The translations under genes were made by a program, and so were the position numbers. Positions 15,918 to 23,601 of a stretch of 42,672 nt of DNA are shown here, piece by piece. Numbering within the stretch: the stretch's first letter is position 1; each line of letters starts with the position of its first letter. This stretch comes from an uncultured Acholeplasmataceae bacterium (GTDB taxonomy: Bacteria > Bacillota_I > Bacilli_A > Acholeplasmatales > Acholeplasmataceae): positions 1-42,672 of the forward strand of contig CALISC010000073.1 of the NCBI GenBank assembly GCA_938041945.1, in the 5' to 3' direction. Under the pieces are notes generated by a model. The model was not told the DNA's origin. It did not search any database and worked only from the letters and a program-made list of their open reading frames with translations.

Positions 15918-17540
15918 TTATAATAACTCCTCTGTTTGGGGTTTGTTTTCTTTTTTAATTGAAATAATTTTATAAAAAGCAGTTTGGCCGATTGAAAATA
16001 AGTTACCAATTATCCAGTAAAATGCAAGTCCGCGGTCGTTAATTGACCACCAAGTCATCACGCCGGCCATAATAATTCCAAAAATCAGCATCATGCGTTG
16101 GTTGCGTTTAGGGTCTTTTTTTGGATCAATTACCACAGTTCTTGCGTCTTTTTCGCGCATTTTTGCGGTTTTATAAGAACTGATTAACTGAATTAAAACC
16201 ATCGTACAAAATACTATAAAGGCAAGTAGATAGTTAGTTAAGTCTTTACCAGCGCCTAAGTTTAGGCTCATGAAAGACTTGTCCCAAACTTGGTATGCGT
16301 AGTATCCACCTTCCACAGTAACTCGGTTAATGGTGTTGTAAACTCCAATGAAAATCGGCATTTGCAAAAACGGAATTAAGAAAGATGAGAAACCTACCTT
16401 GTGTTTACGATAAATTCGCATTGTCTCCATTTGTTTTTGTTGAATAGAGGCTTTGTCTGTTCTGCCTTGATATTTACGCTCTAGTTTATTTAAATCAGGT
16501 GTCATTTTTTGCATTCTAGCAGACATTACGTTAGTGCGAGCATAAATTGGCCAGGCTAGAATACGAACGATAATTGTTGTAAAAATAATACCGACTGCGA
16601 ATTTACCTGCAATTGAAGTATTGCCAAGTAACCAACCCATCCAGGCTGTAGTTAAGTAGTCAAACCAACCAAAAGTTTGTTTGTGTAAAGGATATTGGCC
16701 ACCACTTACAAAAACATCGGTTGTTAGTTTAAAGTCGCTATATTTTGCTAAAAACTCAGAGTTTTCACTTAGTGCTGAATTATAGTTAATTTGGTAGCTG
16801 TAAGTAATTACTTCTTTGTCTTTGTTTTTAACTAAATATCTAGCCTGTTCAAAGTTGCTGTCTATCACTTTTTTGGCAATTAAGTCCTGAGTTTGGATTT
16901 TTTTATCATGTCCTTCTTCAAGTGCTAACAGACTTTTTGCGTATAGCGTTTTTTCAATAACTTCTGGTTCTAGTGCTTTGTCTATATTAAAACGATAAAT
17001 ATTGCCAAACTTTACTAAGTCAGAAAAATGCACGCGTTCACCAATTCTTCTAAAAAACGGAAAAGGTGCCAAGACTGGGTTTTTAGCGTTGCCAATATTT
17101 AGTTCATAAGTTTGAAAATACATGCTAGTTTTGCTTGCCTTAAAAAGTGCTTTGTCGTAAACCACTTTAAAAGTACGCGTAATATTTTTATCTTGTACAT
17201 CGGTTAAAGTAACGTCAATTAGTCCGTTTGCATCGACTTTGTCGCCAAGAGTTAGCCTGTATCCATCTTTAAAATTACCGCGGTCGAGTTGTTGAACTGA
17301 CCCATCTTCAAGTAGGCGGTATACAGAAAGAGAAGGTAGGTTTTCAGTAAGCGGAGCAAGTGCTCTGAAGTCATTTCCTTGAAGGGAAATTTCTTTGCCT
17401 GAGTTTAGTTGAACTCGCTCTGAGTAGGTACCAAATTGATGGTATAGACCAATGATTTTTTGTTTTTTATTACAAGAGGCTAAAGTAAATACTAAAACCA
17501 CTGAAATAAAAAACAAAAGCAGGGTTTTGATTTTATTCAT
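15918..17540 (-). CDS. yidC: Membrane protein insertase YidC/Oxa1, with large extracytoplasmic domain
   Basis: YidC inserts membrane proteins alone or with SecYEG. The protein is 540 aa. Lipobox TLASC gives C23. A 250-residue extracytoplasmic region follows before the five-segment Oxa1 core, which begins near 290 (YLTTAWMGWLLGN). The conserved membrane Arg is in TTIIVRILAWP, and the cytoplasmic hairpin rich in K, Q and R follows. Bacillus SpoIIIJ/YidC2 are about 260-280 aa, so this is nearly double. Large outer domains are known in Gram-negative YidC and in some Mollicutes; whether this one is related is not clear. It overlaps rnpA by 4 bases (ATGA). Confidence 0.93.
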   Translation of the reverse strand: MNKIKTLLLFFISVVLVFTLASCNKKQKIIGLYHQFGTYSERVQLNSGKEISLQGNDFRALAPLTENLPSLSVYRLLEDGSVQQLDRGNFKDGYRLTLGDKVDANGLIDVTLTDVQDKNITRTFKVVYDKALFKASKTSMYFQTYELNIGNAKNPVLAPFPFFRRIGERVHFSDLVKFGNIYRFNIDKALEPEVIEKTLYAKSLLALEEGHDKKIQTQDLIAKKVIDSNFEQARYLVKNKDKEVITYSYQINYNSALSENSEFLAKYSDFKLTTDVFVSGGQYPLHKQTFGWFDYLTTAWMGWLLGNTSIAGKFAVGIIFTTIIVRILAWPIYARTNVMSARMQKMTPDLNKLERKYQGRTDKASIQQKQMETMRIYRKHKVGFSSFLIPFLQMPIFIGVYNTINRVTVEGGYYAYQVWDKSFMSLNLGAGKDLTNYLLAFIVFCTMVLIQLISSYKTAKMREKDARTVVIDPKKDPKRNQRMMLIFGIIMAGVMTWWSINDRGLAFYWIIGNLFSIGQTAFYKIISIKKENKPQTEELL

Positions 17541-17875
17541 TGTTCCTCCACTTTATAGATTTTATTTAAAGAACTGGCAAGTTCTTTTTTAATTTCTATA
17601 AAAGTTAGTGTTGCTGCTACAGGTTTAACTACAACTATTGTTAAAAAACTTAATTTGCATTGTTTATAGTTTCTCAAAATATTTCTGATTTGTCTTTTAA
17701 TTTTGTTGCGTTGAACAGCGTTGCCAAATTTTTTGCCGATAGAGATGCCAAACCTGGAGTGTGGCTCTTCAGTTGTTTTAAATACAATCTTGAAGTGTGG
17801 CGTGCTGAATTTTTTGCCGGTTTTAAATATTTGGTCAAACTCTGCGTATTTTTTGACTCTGTATTTTTTTTCCAT
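17537..17875 (-). CDS. rnpA: Ribonuclease P protein component
   Basis: The 112-aa protein subunit of RNase P, which assists the catalytic RNA in removing 5' leaders from pre-tRNAs. The RNR signature is intact (FGNAVQRNKIKRQIRN), as is the N-terminal KYRVKKYAEFDQIFKTGKKF. It ends in TGA. There is no usable SD before the ATG. Instead a hairpin with a T-run ends only about six bases upstream, so expression probably depends on read-through from rpmH. Confidence 0.93.
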   Translation of the reverse strand: MEKKYRVKKYAEFDQIFKTGKKFSTPHFKIVFKTTEEPHSRFGISIGKKFGNAVQRNKIKRQIRNILRNYKQCKLSFLTIVVVKPVAATLTFIEIKKELASSLNKIYKVEEQ

Positions 17876-17884
17876 AATTTATAT

Positions 17885-17935
17885 AAAAAAACCACCCTAA
17901 AATAATATTTAGTTTAAAATATTTATCTGGTGGTT
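17885..17935 (-). terminator. Terminator or attenuator between rpmH and rnpA
   Basis: On the minus strand the stem AACCACC/GGTGGTT (17929-17935 with 17890-17896) encloses a nested AT-rich stem and ends in seven T residues at about 17885-17891. It stands in the 81-base rpmH-rnpA gap, directly before the rnpA start. Partial termination would give more L34 than RNase P protein. Confidence 0.7.
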
Positions 17936-17956
17936 AGGTTCAAATATTTATTTAAA

Positions 17957-18112
17957 TTATTTTTGGTGTTTAGTGTCGCTAACTGTTAAAACTAAACGTC
18001 CTTTTGCACGTCTTCTTTGTAGAACTCTACGGCCATTTGCTGTGCTCATTCTTTCCATGAAACCATGTGTGCGTGCTCTTTTAATTTTACTTGGTTGATA
18101 TGTTCTTTTCAT
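17957..18112 (-). CDS. rpmH: 50S ribosomal protein L34
   Basis: A 51-aa basic ribosomal protein beginning MKRTYQPSKIKRARTHGFM with the usual GRRVLQRRRAKGR core. It is slightly longer than the common 44-46 because of the tail TVSDTKHQK. The start at 18112 is set by AAAGGA five bases upstream and by family alignment; a longer upstream extension in frame has no ribosome site. It is the first gene left of the origin, and its promoter lies next to oriC. Confidence 0.95.
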   Translation of the reverse strand: MKRTYQPSKIKRARTHGFMERMSTANGRRVLQRRRAKGRLVLTVSDTKHQK

Positions 18113-18140
18113 ATTAGTCCTTTCAAACAATGCTCGTAAA

Positions 18141-18169
18141 AGTTTAACATACCTCAGCCTTTTTTGCAA
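18141..18169 (-). promoter_or_regulatory. rpmH promoter
   Basis: Minus-strand TTGCAA (18164-18169), 17-bp spacer, TAAACT (18141-18146) with an extended TGT just before the -10. The leader would be about 20 bases. Confidence 0.65.
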
Positions 18170-18227
18170 TTTTTTTAGTGCATAAATTAAGTTTTTTGAT
18201 GTATTTTTGTTGTATTTTAGTAAACTG

Positions 18228-18412
18228 TTTTTTATCCACAAAAATTAGTTTAACCACAATGTGGATAACTCAAGTGTGGGAAACAAAATGTGGAGATGTG
18301 GATAAGTCCGTGAAAACCGGCTATTTAAAAGGTTGTTTTGCCTTAGTTGTCCACATTTTTATCCACGTTTGACAATCCTTGAACAAGTTATCCACAGAAA
18401 ATGTGGATAACC
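18228..18412. other. oriC, upstream DnaA-box cluster
   Basis: The gene-free rpmH-dnaA interval holds five perfect DnaA boxes. TTATCCACA is at 18232-18240 and 18388-18396. Its complement TGTGGATAA is at 18260-18268, 18297-18305 and 18402-18410. Near matches are TGTGGAGAT (18289-18297), TTGTCCACA (18347-18355) and TTATCCACG (18359-18367). Such a cluster between rpmH and dnaA is the standard origin position in Bacillota and probably also autoregulates dnaA. Confidence 0.93.
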
Positions 18413-18416
18413 TAAA

Positions 18417-18446
18417 TTGTTTTTATTTACCTTGTCTTGATAAAAT
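18417..18446 (+). promoter_or_regulatory. dnaA promoter
   Basis: TTGTTT (18417-18422), 18-bp spacer, TAAAAT (18441-18446), directly after the last DnaA box, consistent with repression by DnaA. Confidence 0.6.
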
Positions 18447-18467
18447 ATTTACACAAAAGGAGAACTT

Positions 18468-19859
18468 ATGGACAGCGACGTAAAAAAACTGTGGTCAGAC
18501 ATTATCAATCAGCTTAAAAACGAAATTGAGGAAGAGAGTTTTGACTCACTTTTTGGAAATAAAACCAGTATTTATAGAGTAGATAATAACATTGTCTATA
18601 TTTTGGTAGACAACGATTTTGTCAAAACCAGACTATCTGTGTACCACAGTGAAAAGATTAACGAAATTGCGGCTACTTTGTTTCAAGAAACTCCTTTGTC
18701 GTTTAAATTTATTACAGAAACTGACCTTGAATACGAAAAAGAAAAAGAAAGTCCTGCGGTTTTTGAAACCGACAGTTACTTTGACAGTAAATTAAATCCA
18801 AAATACACATTTTCTAACTTTGTAGTCGGAGTTTCAAACTCTTTTGCCTATCGCTGTGCGATTTCTGTTGCCGAACAACCTGCTTCTACAGGTAACCCTT
18901 TCTACATTTCTGGGGCAGTTGGGGTTGGAAAAACTCATCTAATGCATGCAATTGGCAACGAAATGATAAAAAATAACCCAAGTTTAAAGGTTTTATACAT
19001 TCCAGCAAGCACCTTTGTTGAAGAGTTTACCAGCGTTTTTTACGGAACTGATAAAACTAACCGTATGCAGCAGTTTAACAAGAAATTCAAATCCCTAGAC
19101 TGTCTTTTAATTGACGATATTCAAATGATTAGCGGTGCTGAGAAGACTCAAAACGAGTTTTTTAAACTATACGAACACTTGCATAACTCAAATAAACAAA
19201 TAGTTTTGGCCTCTGACCGTAAAACCAGTGAACTGCAAAACATCCACTCGCGCCTAGTTTCTCGCTTTGCGTGGGGTTTGACTGCCAGCATTGAAGTGCC
19301 AAACGACGAACACCGCGTGTCTATTTTAAAAAGAAAAGCCAGTGAAATGTTTGCACCAGAAACAGCAAGTCAAATTAATGAAGACATTTTGATGTATATC
19401 GCTAAAGTTATTAAAACTAATGTTCGTGACTTAGAAGGTGCTCTGTATTCATCTATCATGAACTGCACAATGTCAAACATTCCGATCAACCTAGAAAACG
19501 TCAAAGAAGCCATTCGTGTGCTTATCAACGCACAAACTGAGACTTTTGTGCCAAAGGCTTCAGTTGAAAAAGAAGTTAACAACATAATTTCGGTGGTTGC
19601 CAAATACTATGAACTACAACCTTTTGACATTCTTTCACTAAAGAAAAGTTACAAAGTTGTCACTGCTAGACACATTTGTATGTACTTAATTCGCCAACAC
19701 TATAACTTAGTTTTTACAAAAATCGCGAAACTTTTTAACCGTAAAGACCACACAACAGTGATATCTGCTGTTGAAAAAATTCAAAAAGAAATAAACGAAC
19801 AAGTTGAGTTAAAGAAGGCCATCGAAGACATTGAAAAGAAACTTGGAATTTTAAAATAA
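18468..19859 (+). CDS. dnaA: Chromosomal replication initiator DnaA
   Basis: The 463-aa initiator that binds DnaA boxes and melts oriC. Domain I is short (1-80), the linker is brief, and the AAA+ domain III follows: Walker A GAVGVGKT (149-156), Walker B LLIDDIQ (213-219). The C-terminal domain IV box-binding helix-turn-helix contains TARHICMYLIRQ and the signature NRKDHTTVISAV. The start has AAAGGAG seven bases upstream. It is flanked on both sides by DnaA-box DNA. Confidence 0.97.
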   Translation: MDSDVKKLWSDIINQLKNEIEEESFDSLFGNKTSIYRVDNNIVYILVDNDFVKTRLSVYHSEKINEIAATLFQETPLSFKFITETDLEYEKEKESPAVFETDSYFDSKLNPKYTFSNFVVGVSNSFAYRCAISVAEQPASTGNPFYISGAVGVGKTHLMHAIGNEMIKNNPSLKVLYIPASTFVEEFTSVFYGTDKTNRMQQFNKKFKSLDCLLIDDIQMISGAEKTQNEFFKLYEHLHNSNKQIVLASDRKTSELQNIHSRLVSRFAWGLTASIEVPNDEHRVSILKRKASEMFAPETASQINEDILMYIAKVIKTNVRDLEGALYSSIMNCTMSNIPINLENVKEAIRVLINAQTETFVPKASVEKEVNNIISVVAKYYELQPFDILSLKKSYKVVTARHICMYLIRQHYNLVFTKIAKLFNRKDHTTVISAVEKIQKEINEQVELKKAIEDIEKKLGILK

Positions 19860-19867
19860 GTTACTTT

Positions 19868-19896
19868 TTAAAAGACGGTTTATCCGTCTTTTTTTA
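19868..19896 (+). terminator. Terminator after dnaA
   Basis: Stem AAAGACGG/CCGTCTTT (19871-19878, 19884-19891) with a 5-base loop and a T-run. It separates dnaA from dnaN, which therefore needs its own promoter. Confidence 0.85.
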
Positions 19897-19917
19897 TTGC
19901 AGTTTTAGCTAACAAAT

Positions 19918-20055
19918 AATGTGGAGAAATCAAGTGAAATGTGAACAAAATGTGGAGAACTTGAAACACTAAATTCGGCCAAAATTTGCGTTTTTTTCGC
20001 CCTTATAATATAATATTATAGGTGATTGAGACAGTGGTTTTTCAAGTTATCCACA
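19918..20055. other. oriC, downstream part with AT-rich unwinding candidate
   Basis: The dnaA-dnaN interval has a perfect DnaA box TTATCCACA at 20047-20055 and two near matches TGTGGAGAA at 19920-19928 and 19951-19959. An AT-only stretch at 20003-20020 (ATAATATAATATTAT core) is a candidate unwinding element. This gives a bipartite origin around dnaA like that of Bacillus subtilis. Confidence 0.75.
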
Positions 20056-20105
20056 TTTCCACTCCCCCTAACAATAATAACTAAATAATAAAAAAAGGAA
20101 TTTTT

Positions 20106-21263
20106 ATGAACTTTAAAATCAAAACAGAAACTTTAATTGAATACATAAATTTGGTTGCCAAAGCCTTGCCAAATAAAAGCCCAAGACCGCTTAGCGAAAG
20201 TATCAAATTCTCAGTTAAAAAAGACTCAATTAAAATATTTGCTAACCACAAAAACTTAGAGATTATGGTAATAGTTGATACGAACATTGAAGTTCTCACA
20301 GAAGGCAACGCAATATTAGATGGTAAAACTATTTTAAATATTATTAAGTCACCAGGTATTGCTCTGCACGAAGAAGTTCAGTTCATTCAAATTTCTGAGT
20401 ATCAGGTTCTGATAATTGCTGGAACTTCTGAGTTTAGACTAAACGCTTTAAACTACGATCTTGAATACTTGATTTTTGAAGAAGATGAAAAACCTATCGT
20501 AATTTCTAGTGAAGATTTGGCAATTTCTTTAAAAGAGGTGGTTTACTGCACAGCAGACCCTGAAGCTAAACCAAGAATAGTTTGTTTAACCGGTGTGAAC
20601 TTTGCGTTTAGTGAACGCAGATTAACGCTAACCGGAAGCGACAACGCCAGACTTGCCCAAAAACGTTTGGAAGTTAATTCAAAGAAAAACTTGAATTTAA
20701 CTATACCTGCGGAATCTATCAAAGAATTGCTGAAAATCCTTGAACAAACAAAAGGGGATGTTGAAATTTCGGTCAATCCACTTTGTTCAAAAGTGCTGTT
20801 TGTGATTAAAAATGTCTTTTTCCAAACCGCTGTGCTTTCAGATAAATACGGTAACTTAAATAGCGCTACTCAGTTTGAAACCAAACTTTCAATTCCTTTA
20901 AAAACCGTTGAGTTCAGCAATGCCCTTAAAACAATTTCCGCGGTAACTGATAAATCAAAGTCAACTTACTTAATTAACTTCACTTTAAAGCCAAACAAGA
21001 CCTGTGAGGTTGCAACTTCAGAAAACGGCAAAGGTTCATCTAGAGCTATTTTAATTCCAGCCGGCGAAATTTACAATCAACTTTCAGAAACCTTTTTAAT
21101 GATCTTTTCGCTTAAACACCTACAAGAAGCAATTTCAGTTTATGAAAGTCTTGGTATTGAAGAACTCGCGCTTGAGTTTTACTCAAATGACCGTGCTGTT
21201 AGAATCACCTCACTTGAAGAACCTGAACTAATTACTCTAATTACTCCACTAAATAATTTTTAA
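20106..21263 (+). CDS. dnaN: DNA polymerase III beta subunit (sliding clamp)
   Basis: The 385-aa clamp that tethers the replicative polymerase to DNA. All three clamp domains are recognisable. The N-terminal pattern is MNFKIKTETLIEYINLVAKA. LTGVNFAFSERRLTLTGSDNARLAQKRLE is the classic domain 2 strand pair, and the protein ends LITPLNNF in place of the usual LPMR-type tail. Its position after dnaA is canonical. AAAGGAA precedes the start. It is probably cotranscribed with the 85-aa gene that follows. Confidence 0.96.
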   Translation: MNFKIKTETLIEYINLVAKALPNKSPRPLSESIKFSVKKDSIKIFANHKNLEIMVIVDTNIEVLTEGNAILDGKTILNIIKSPGIALHEEVQFIQISEYQVLIIAGTSEFRLNALNYDLEYLIFEEDEKPIVISSEDLAISLKEVVYCTADPEAKPRIVCLTGVNFAFSERRLTLTGSDNARLAQKRLEVNSKKNLNLTIPAESIKELLKILEQTKGDVEISVNPLCSKVLFVIKNVFFQTAVLSDKYGNLNSATQFETKLSIPLKTVEFSNALKTISAVTDKSKSTYLINFTLKPNKTCEVATSENGKGSSRAILIPAGEIYNQLSETFLMIFSLKHLQEAISVYESLGIEELALEFYSNDRAVRITSLEEPELITLITPLNNF

Positions 21264-21282
21264 AAAAAGGAAGTAAAAAGTT

Positions 21283-21540
21283 ATGAAACAAATTAAAATT
21301 GAAAACATTGAAATCATCAGACGCACCCCAAAGGCAGTACTAGTTGGTTTCCCTGAAGAATCTGAATACTCTAAATACGCAGTTTGGTTTCCAAAATCTA
21401 AAGTTAACATTAAAGGCAAAACTGCTTTAATTACTTTAGTTGGAGATGAGTATCAACTCGTATTTAAAGAAACTCCACTGCTTGACCGCAAGGCTATAGC
21501 AAAAGGTTTCTTAATCGAAATTATTGAAGAAGAAAACTAA
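21283..21540 (+). CDS. 85-aa protein of unknown function between dnaN and gyrB
   Basis: A small, mainly beta protein: the stretch RRTPKAVLVGFPEE and the later VWFPKSKVNIKGK recall a family of small proteins with a T-x-KAxLV ... WxPKS pattern found in phages and plasmids. That link is from memory and unproven. In Bacillota this slot normally holds the S4-domain YaaA and then recF; this protein has no S4 pattern. AGGAAG lies upstream and a terminator follows, so it is a real transcription unit with dnaN. Confidence 0.75.
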   Translation: MKQIKIENIEIIRRTPKAVLVGFPEESEYSKYAVWFPKSKVNIKGKTALITLVGDEYQLVFKETPLLDRKAIAKGFLIEIIEEEN

Positions 21541-21578
21541 AAATTATTTATATTTCTGCGTTTATATTAAGTTTAGTT

Positions 21579-21616
21579 AAATAAAGGTGCGATTTCCGAG
21601 CGCCTTTATTTAATTT
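21579..21616 (+). terminator. Terminator before gyrB
   Basis: A 12-bp stem (21579-21590 with 21600-21611, one G-T wobble) and a short T-rich tail. An 8-bp inverted repeat, TCTGCGTT (21555-21562) and AACGCAGA (21640-21647), encloses the whole hairpin. Confidence 0.75.
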
Positions 21617-21682
21617 TTAAAAACCTTTAACAAAACAACAACGCAGATATGTTATTTATTTAAAACACAAGGAGACTAACTT

Positions 21683-23590
21683 ATGGAAAGTAATAACAAT
21701 TATGGCGCAGAAAACATTCAAGTCTTAGAAGGTCTGCAAGCAGTCCGTAAACGTCCTGGGATGTATATTGGTTCAACTGGACCAACTGGTCTACATCACT
21801 TAGTTTGGGAGATAGTTGACAACTCTATTGATGAAGCACTCGCAGGTTTTGCTGACCGCATTCATGTAGAAATTCTGCCAGGCGAGTTAATTCGGGTTTC
21901 TGACAACGGACGCGGAATTCCGGTTGATGTGCACCCTAAAACCAAAGTTTCAACCGTTGAAACTATTTTAACTGTACTGCACGCTGGTGGTAAGTTTAAC
22001 AACGACTCATATAAGGTTTCCGGTGGCTTGCATGGAGTGGGGGCCGCAGTTGTCAATGCCTTGTCTTCAAGTTTAGTTGTTGAAGTTAGCCGAAACAACA
22101 CACTTTACCGCCAAGAGTTTGCCTACGGCAACGCAGTTAGTGATTTAATTGACACCAAAACTCCAACTTCAGGCACAGGAACCACAATAACTTTTGAGTT
22201 TGACCGCTCAATATTTGCAGAGTGTGAAGCCTATGACTTTGAAACCCTGCGTGTGCGCATCCAACAACTTGCTTTCTTAAACAAAGGCTTAACTATTTCT
22301 ATTGTTGACAAAAGACAATCAGAACCAGAAGAATACATCTACCGCTATGAAGGCGGGTTGAATGAATATGTAGCCTTTTTAAACGGACAAAAAGTCAGAA
22401 TCAACAAAGAAACCATCTACATTGACACTACTACTGAAAACACCACAGTAGAGCTTGCCATGCTTTACAACGACACCTACACGCCAAATATTTTGAGTTT
22501 TGCGAACAACATCTTAACCAAAGAAGGTGGAATGCACGAAGACGGACTTAAATTAGCGCTTTCTCGTGTGATTTCAAAATACGCAACTGATAATAACTTA
22601 ATTAAAAAAACTGACCAAATTTTGGGCGAAGACACGAGAGAAGGTTTGATTGCGGTTTTATCGGTTAAGCTACCTGAACCTCAGTTTGAAGGCCAAACCA
22701 AGACTAAACTTGGAAACCCTTATGTCAGACCACTGGTTAGTCGTTTGGTTGGCGAAGGACTTGAGAAGTTTTTACTAGAAAACCCACAAACCGCAAAGGC
22801 AATCGTTGAAAAATGTTTAATGGCTTCTAAAGCCAGACTAGCGGCTCGCCGTGCAAAAGAAGCAACTCGCCGCAAAAGTCCACTTGATAATCTAGGGTTT
22901 GCCTCAAAACTAGCAGACTGCCGAAACAAATCACCTGAAAACACAGAATTGTACATTGTGGAAGGAGACTCGGCAGGAGGTTCTGCAAAACAAGGCAGAA
23001 ACTCTGAATTTCAGGCTATTTTGCCACTACGCGGAAAGGTTTTAAACGTAGAAAAAGAACGACTTGATAAAGTTCTTGCAAACAACGAGTTAAAGTCTTT
23101 GTTTTTAGCGATAGGCTGTGGTGTGTCTGGTGATTTTAACGCAGACAACGCTAGATACCACAAAATCATTATTATGACTGATGCCGATGTGGACGGCGCG
23201 CACATTAGAACCCTGCTTTTAACTTTCTTTTTCAGACACATGCCAGAACTGATTAACAGAGGATATGTTTATATTGCTCAGCCTCCACTTTTTAAAGTTC
23301 AACAAGGCAAAAAAATTAACTATATCTACAAAGAAAATGAACTTGAGCCACTACTTGCTCAACTTGAGGGTAAATACACTATACAGCGCTACAAAGGTTT
23401 GGGTGAAATGAACCCAGAGCAACTTTGGGAAACTACAATGAATCCAAAAAACAGAACCTTGCTTAAAGTTGGCATTAATGACGCAGCCTTGGCAGATCAA
23501 ACTTTTGATATGCTAATGGGTGACAACGTTGAGCCTAGACGCGAGTTTATCCAAGAAAACGCTAAGTTTGTGAAAAACTTAGATATTTAA
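21683..23590 (+). CDS. gyrB: DNA gyrase subunit B
   Basis: The 635-aa ATPase subunit of gyrase. GHKL ATP-site motifs are present: EIVDNSIDEALAG, DNGRGIPVD and GGLHGVGA. The transducer domain follows. The TOPRIM domain has EGDSAGGSAKQGR and DADVDGAHIRTL. The C-terminal YKGLGEMNPEQLWETTMNP is also standard. It begins after an AAGGAG site and runs 11 bases ahead of gyrA in one operon. recF is absent upstream. Confidence 0.97.
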   Translation: MESNNNYGAENIQVLEGLQAVRKRPGMYIGSTGPTGLHHLVWEIVDNSIDEALAGFADRIHVEILPGELIRVSDNGRGIPVDVHPKTKVSTVETILTVLHAGGKFNNDSYKVSGGLHGVGAAVVNALSSSLVVEVSRNNTLYRQEFAYGNAVSDLIDTKTPTSGTGTTITFEFDRSIFAECEAYDFETLRVRIQQLAFLNKGLTISIVDKRQSEPEEYIYRYEGGLNEYVAFLNGQKVRINKETIYIDTTTENTTVELAMLYNDTYTPNILSFANNILTKEGGMHEDGLKLALSRVISKYATDNNLIKKTDQILGEDTREGLIAVLSVKLPEPQFEGQTKTKLGNPYVRPLVSRLVGEGLEKFLLENPQTAKAIVEKCLMASKARLAARRAKEATRRKSPLDNLGFASKLADCRNKSPENTELYIVEGDSAGGSAKQGRNSEFQAILPLRGKVLNVEKERLDKVLANNELKSLFLAIGCGVSGDFNADNARYHKIIIMTDADVDGAHIRTLLLTFFFRHMPELINRGYVYIAQPPLFKVQQGKKINYIYKENELEPLLAQLEGKYTIQRYKGLGEMNPEQLWETTMNPKNRTLLKVGINDAALADQTFDMLMGDNVEPRREFIQENAKFVKNLDI

Positions 23591-23601
23591 AGGAGCACAC
23601 C

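Noticed and set aside
21283..21540. YaaA (S4-domain) assignment for the gene after dnaN
   Set aside because: The position fits but the sequence lacks the S4 pattern seen in YaaA.
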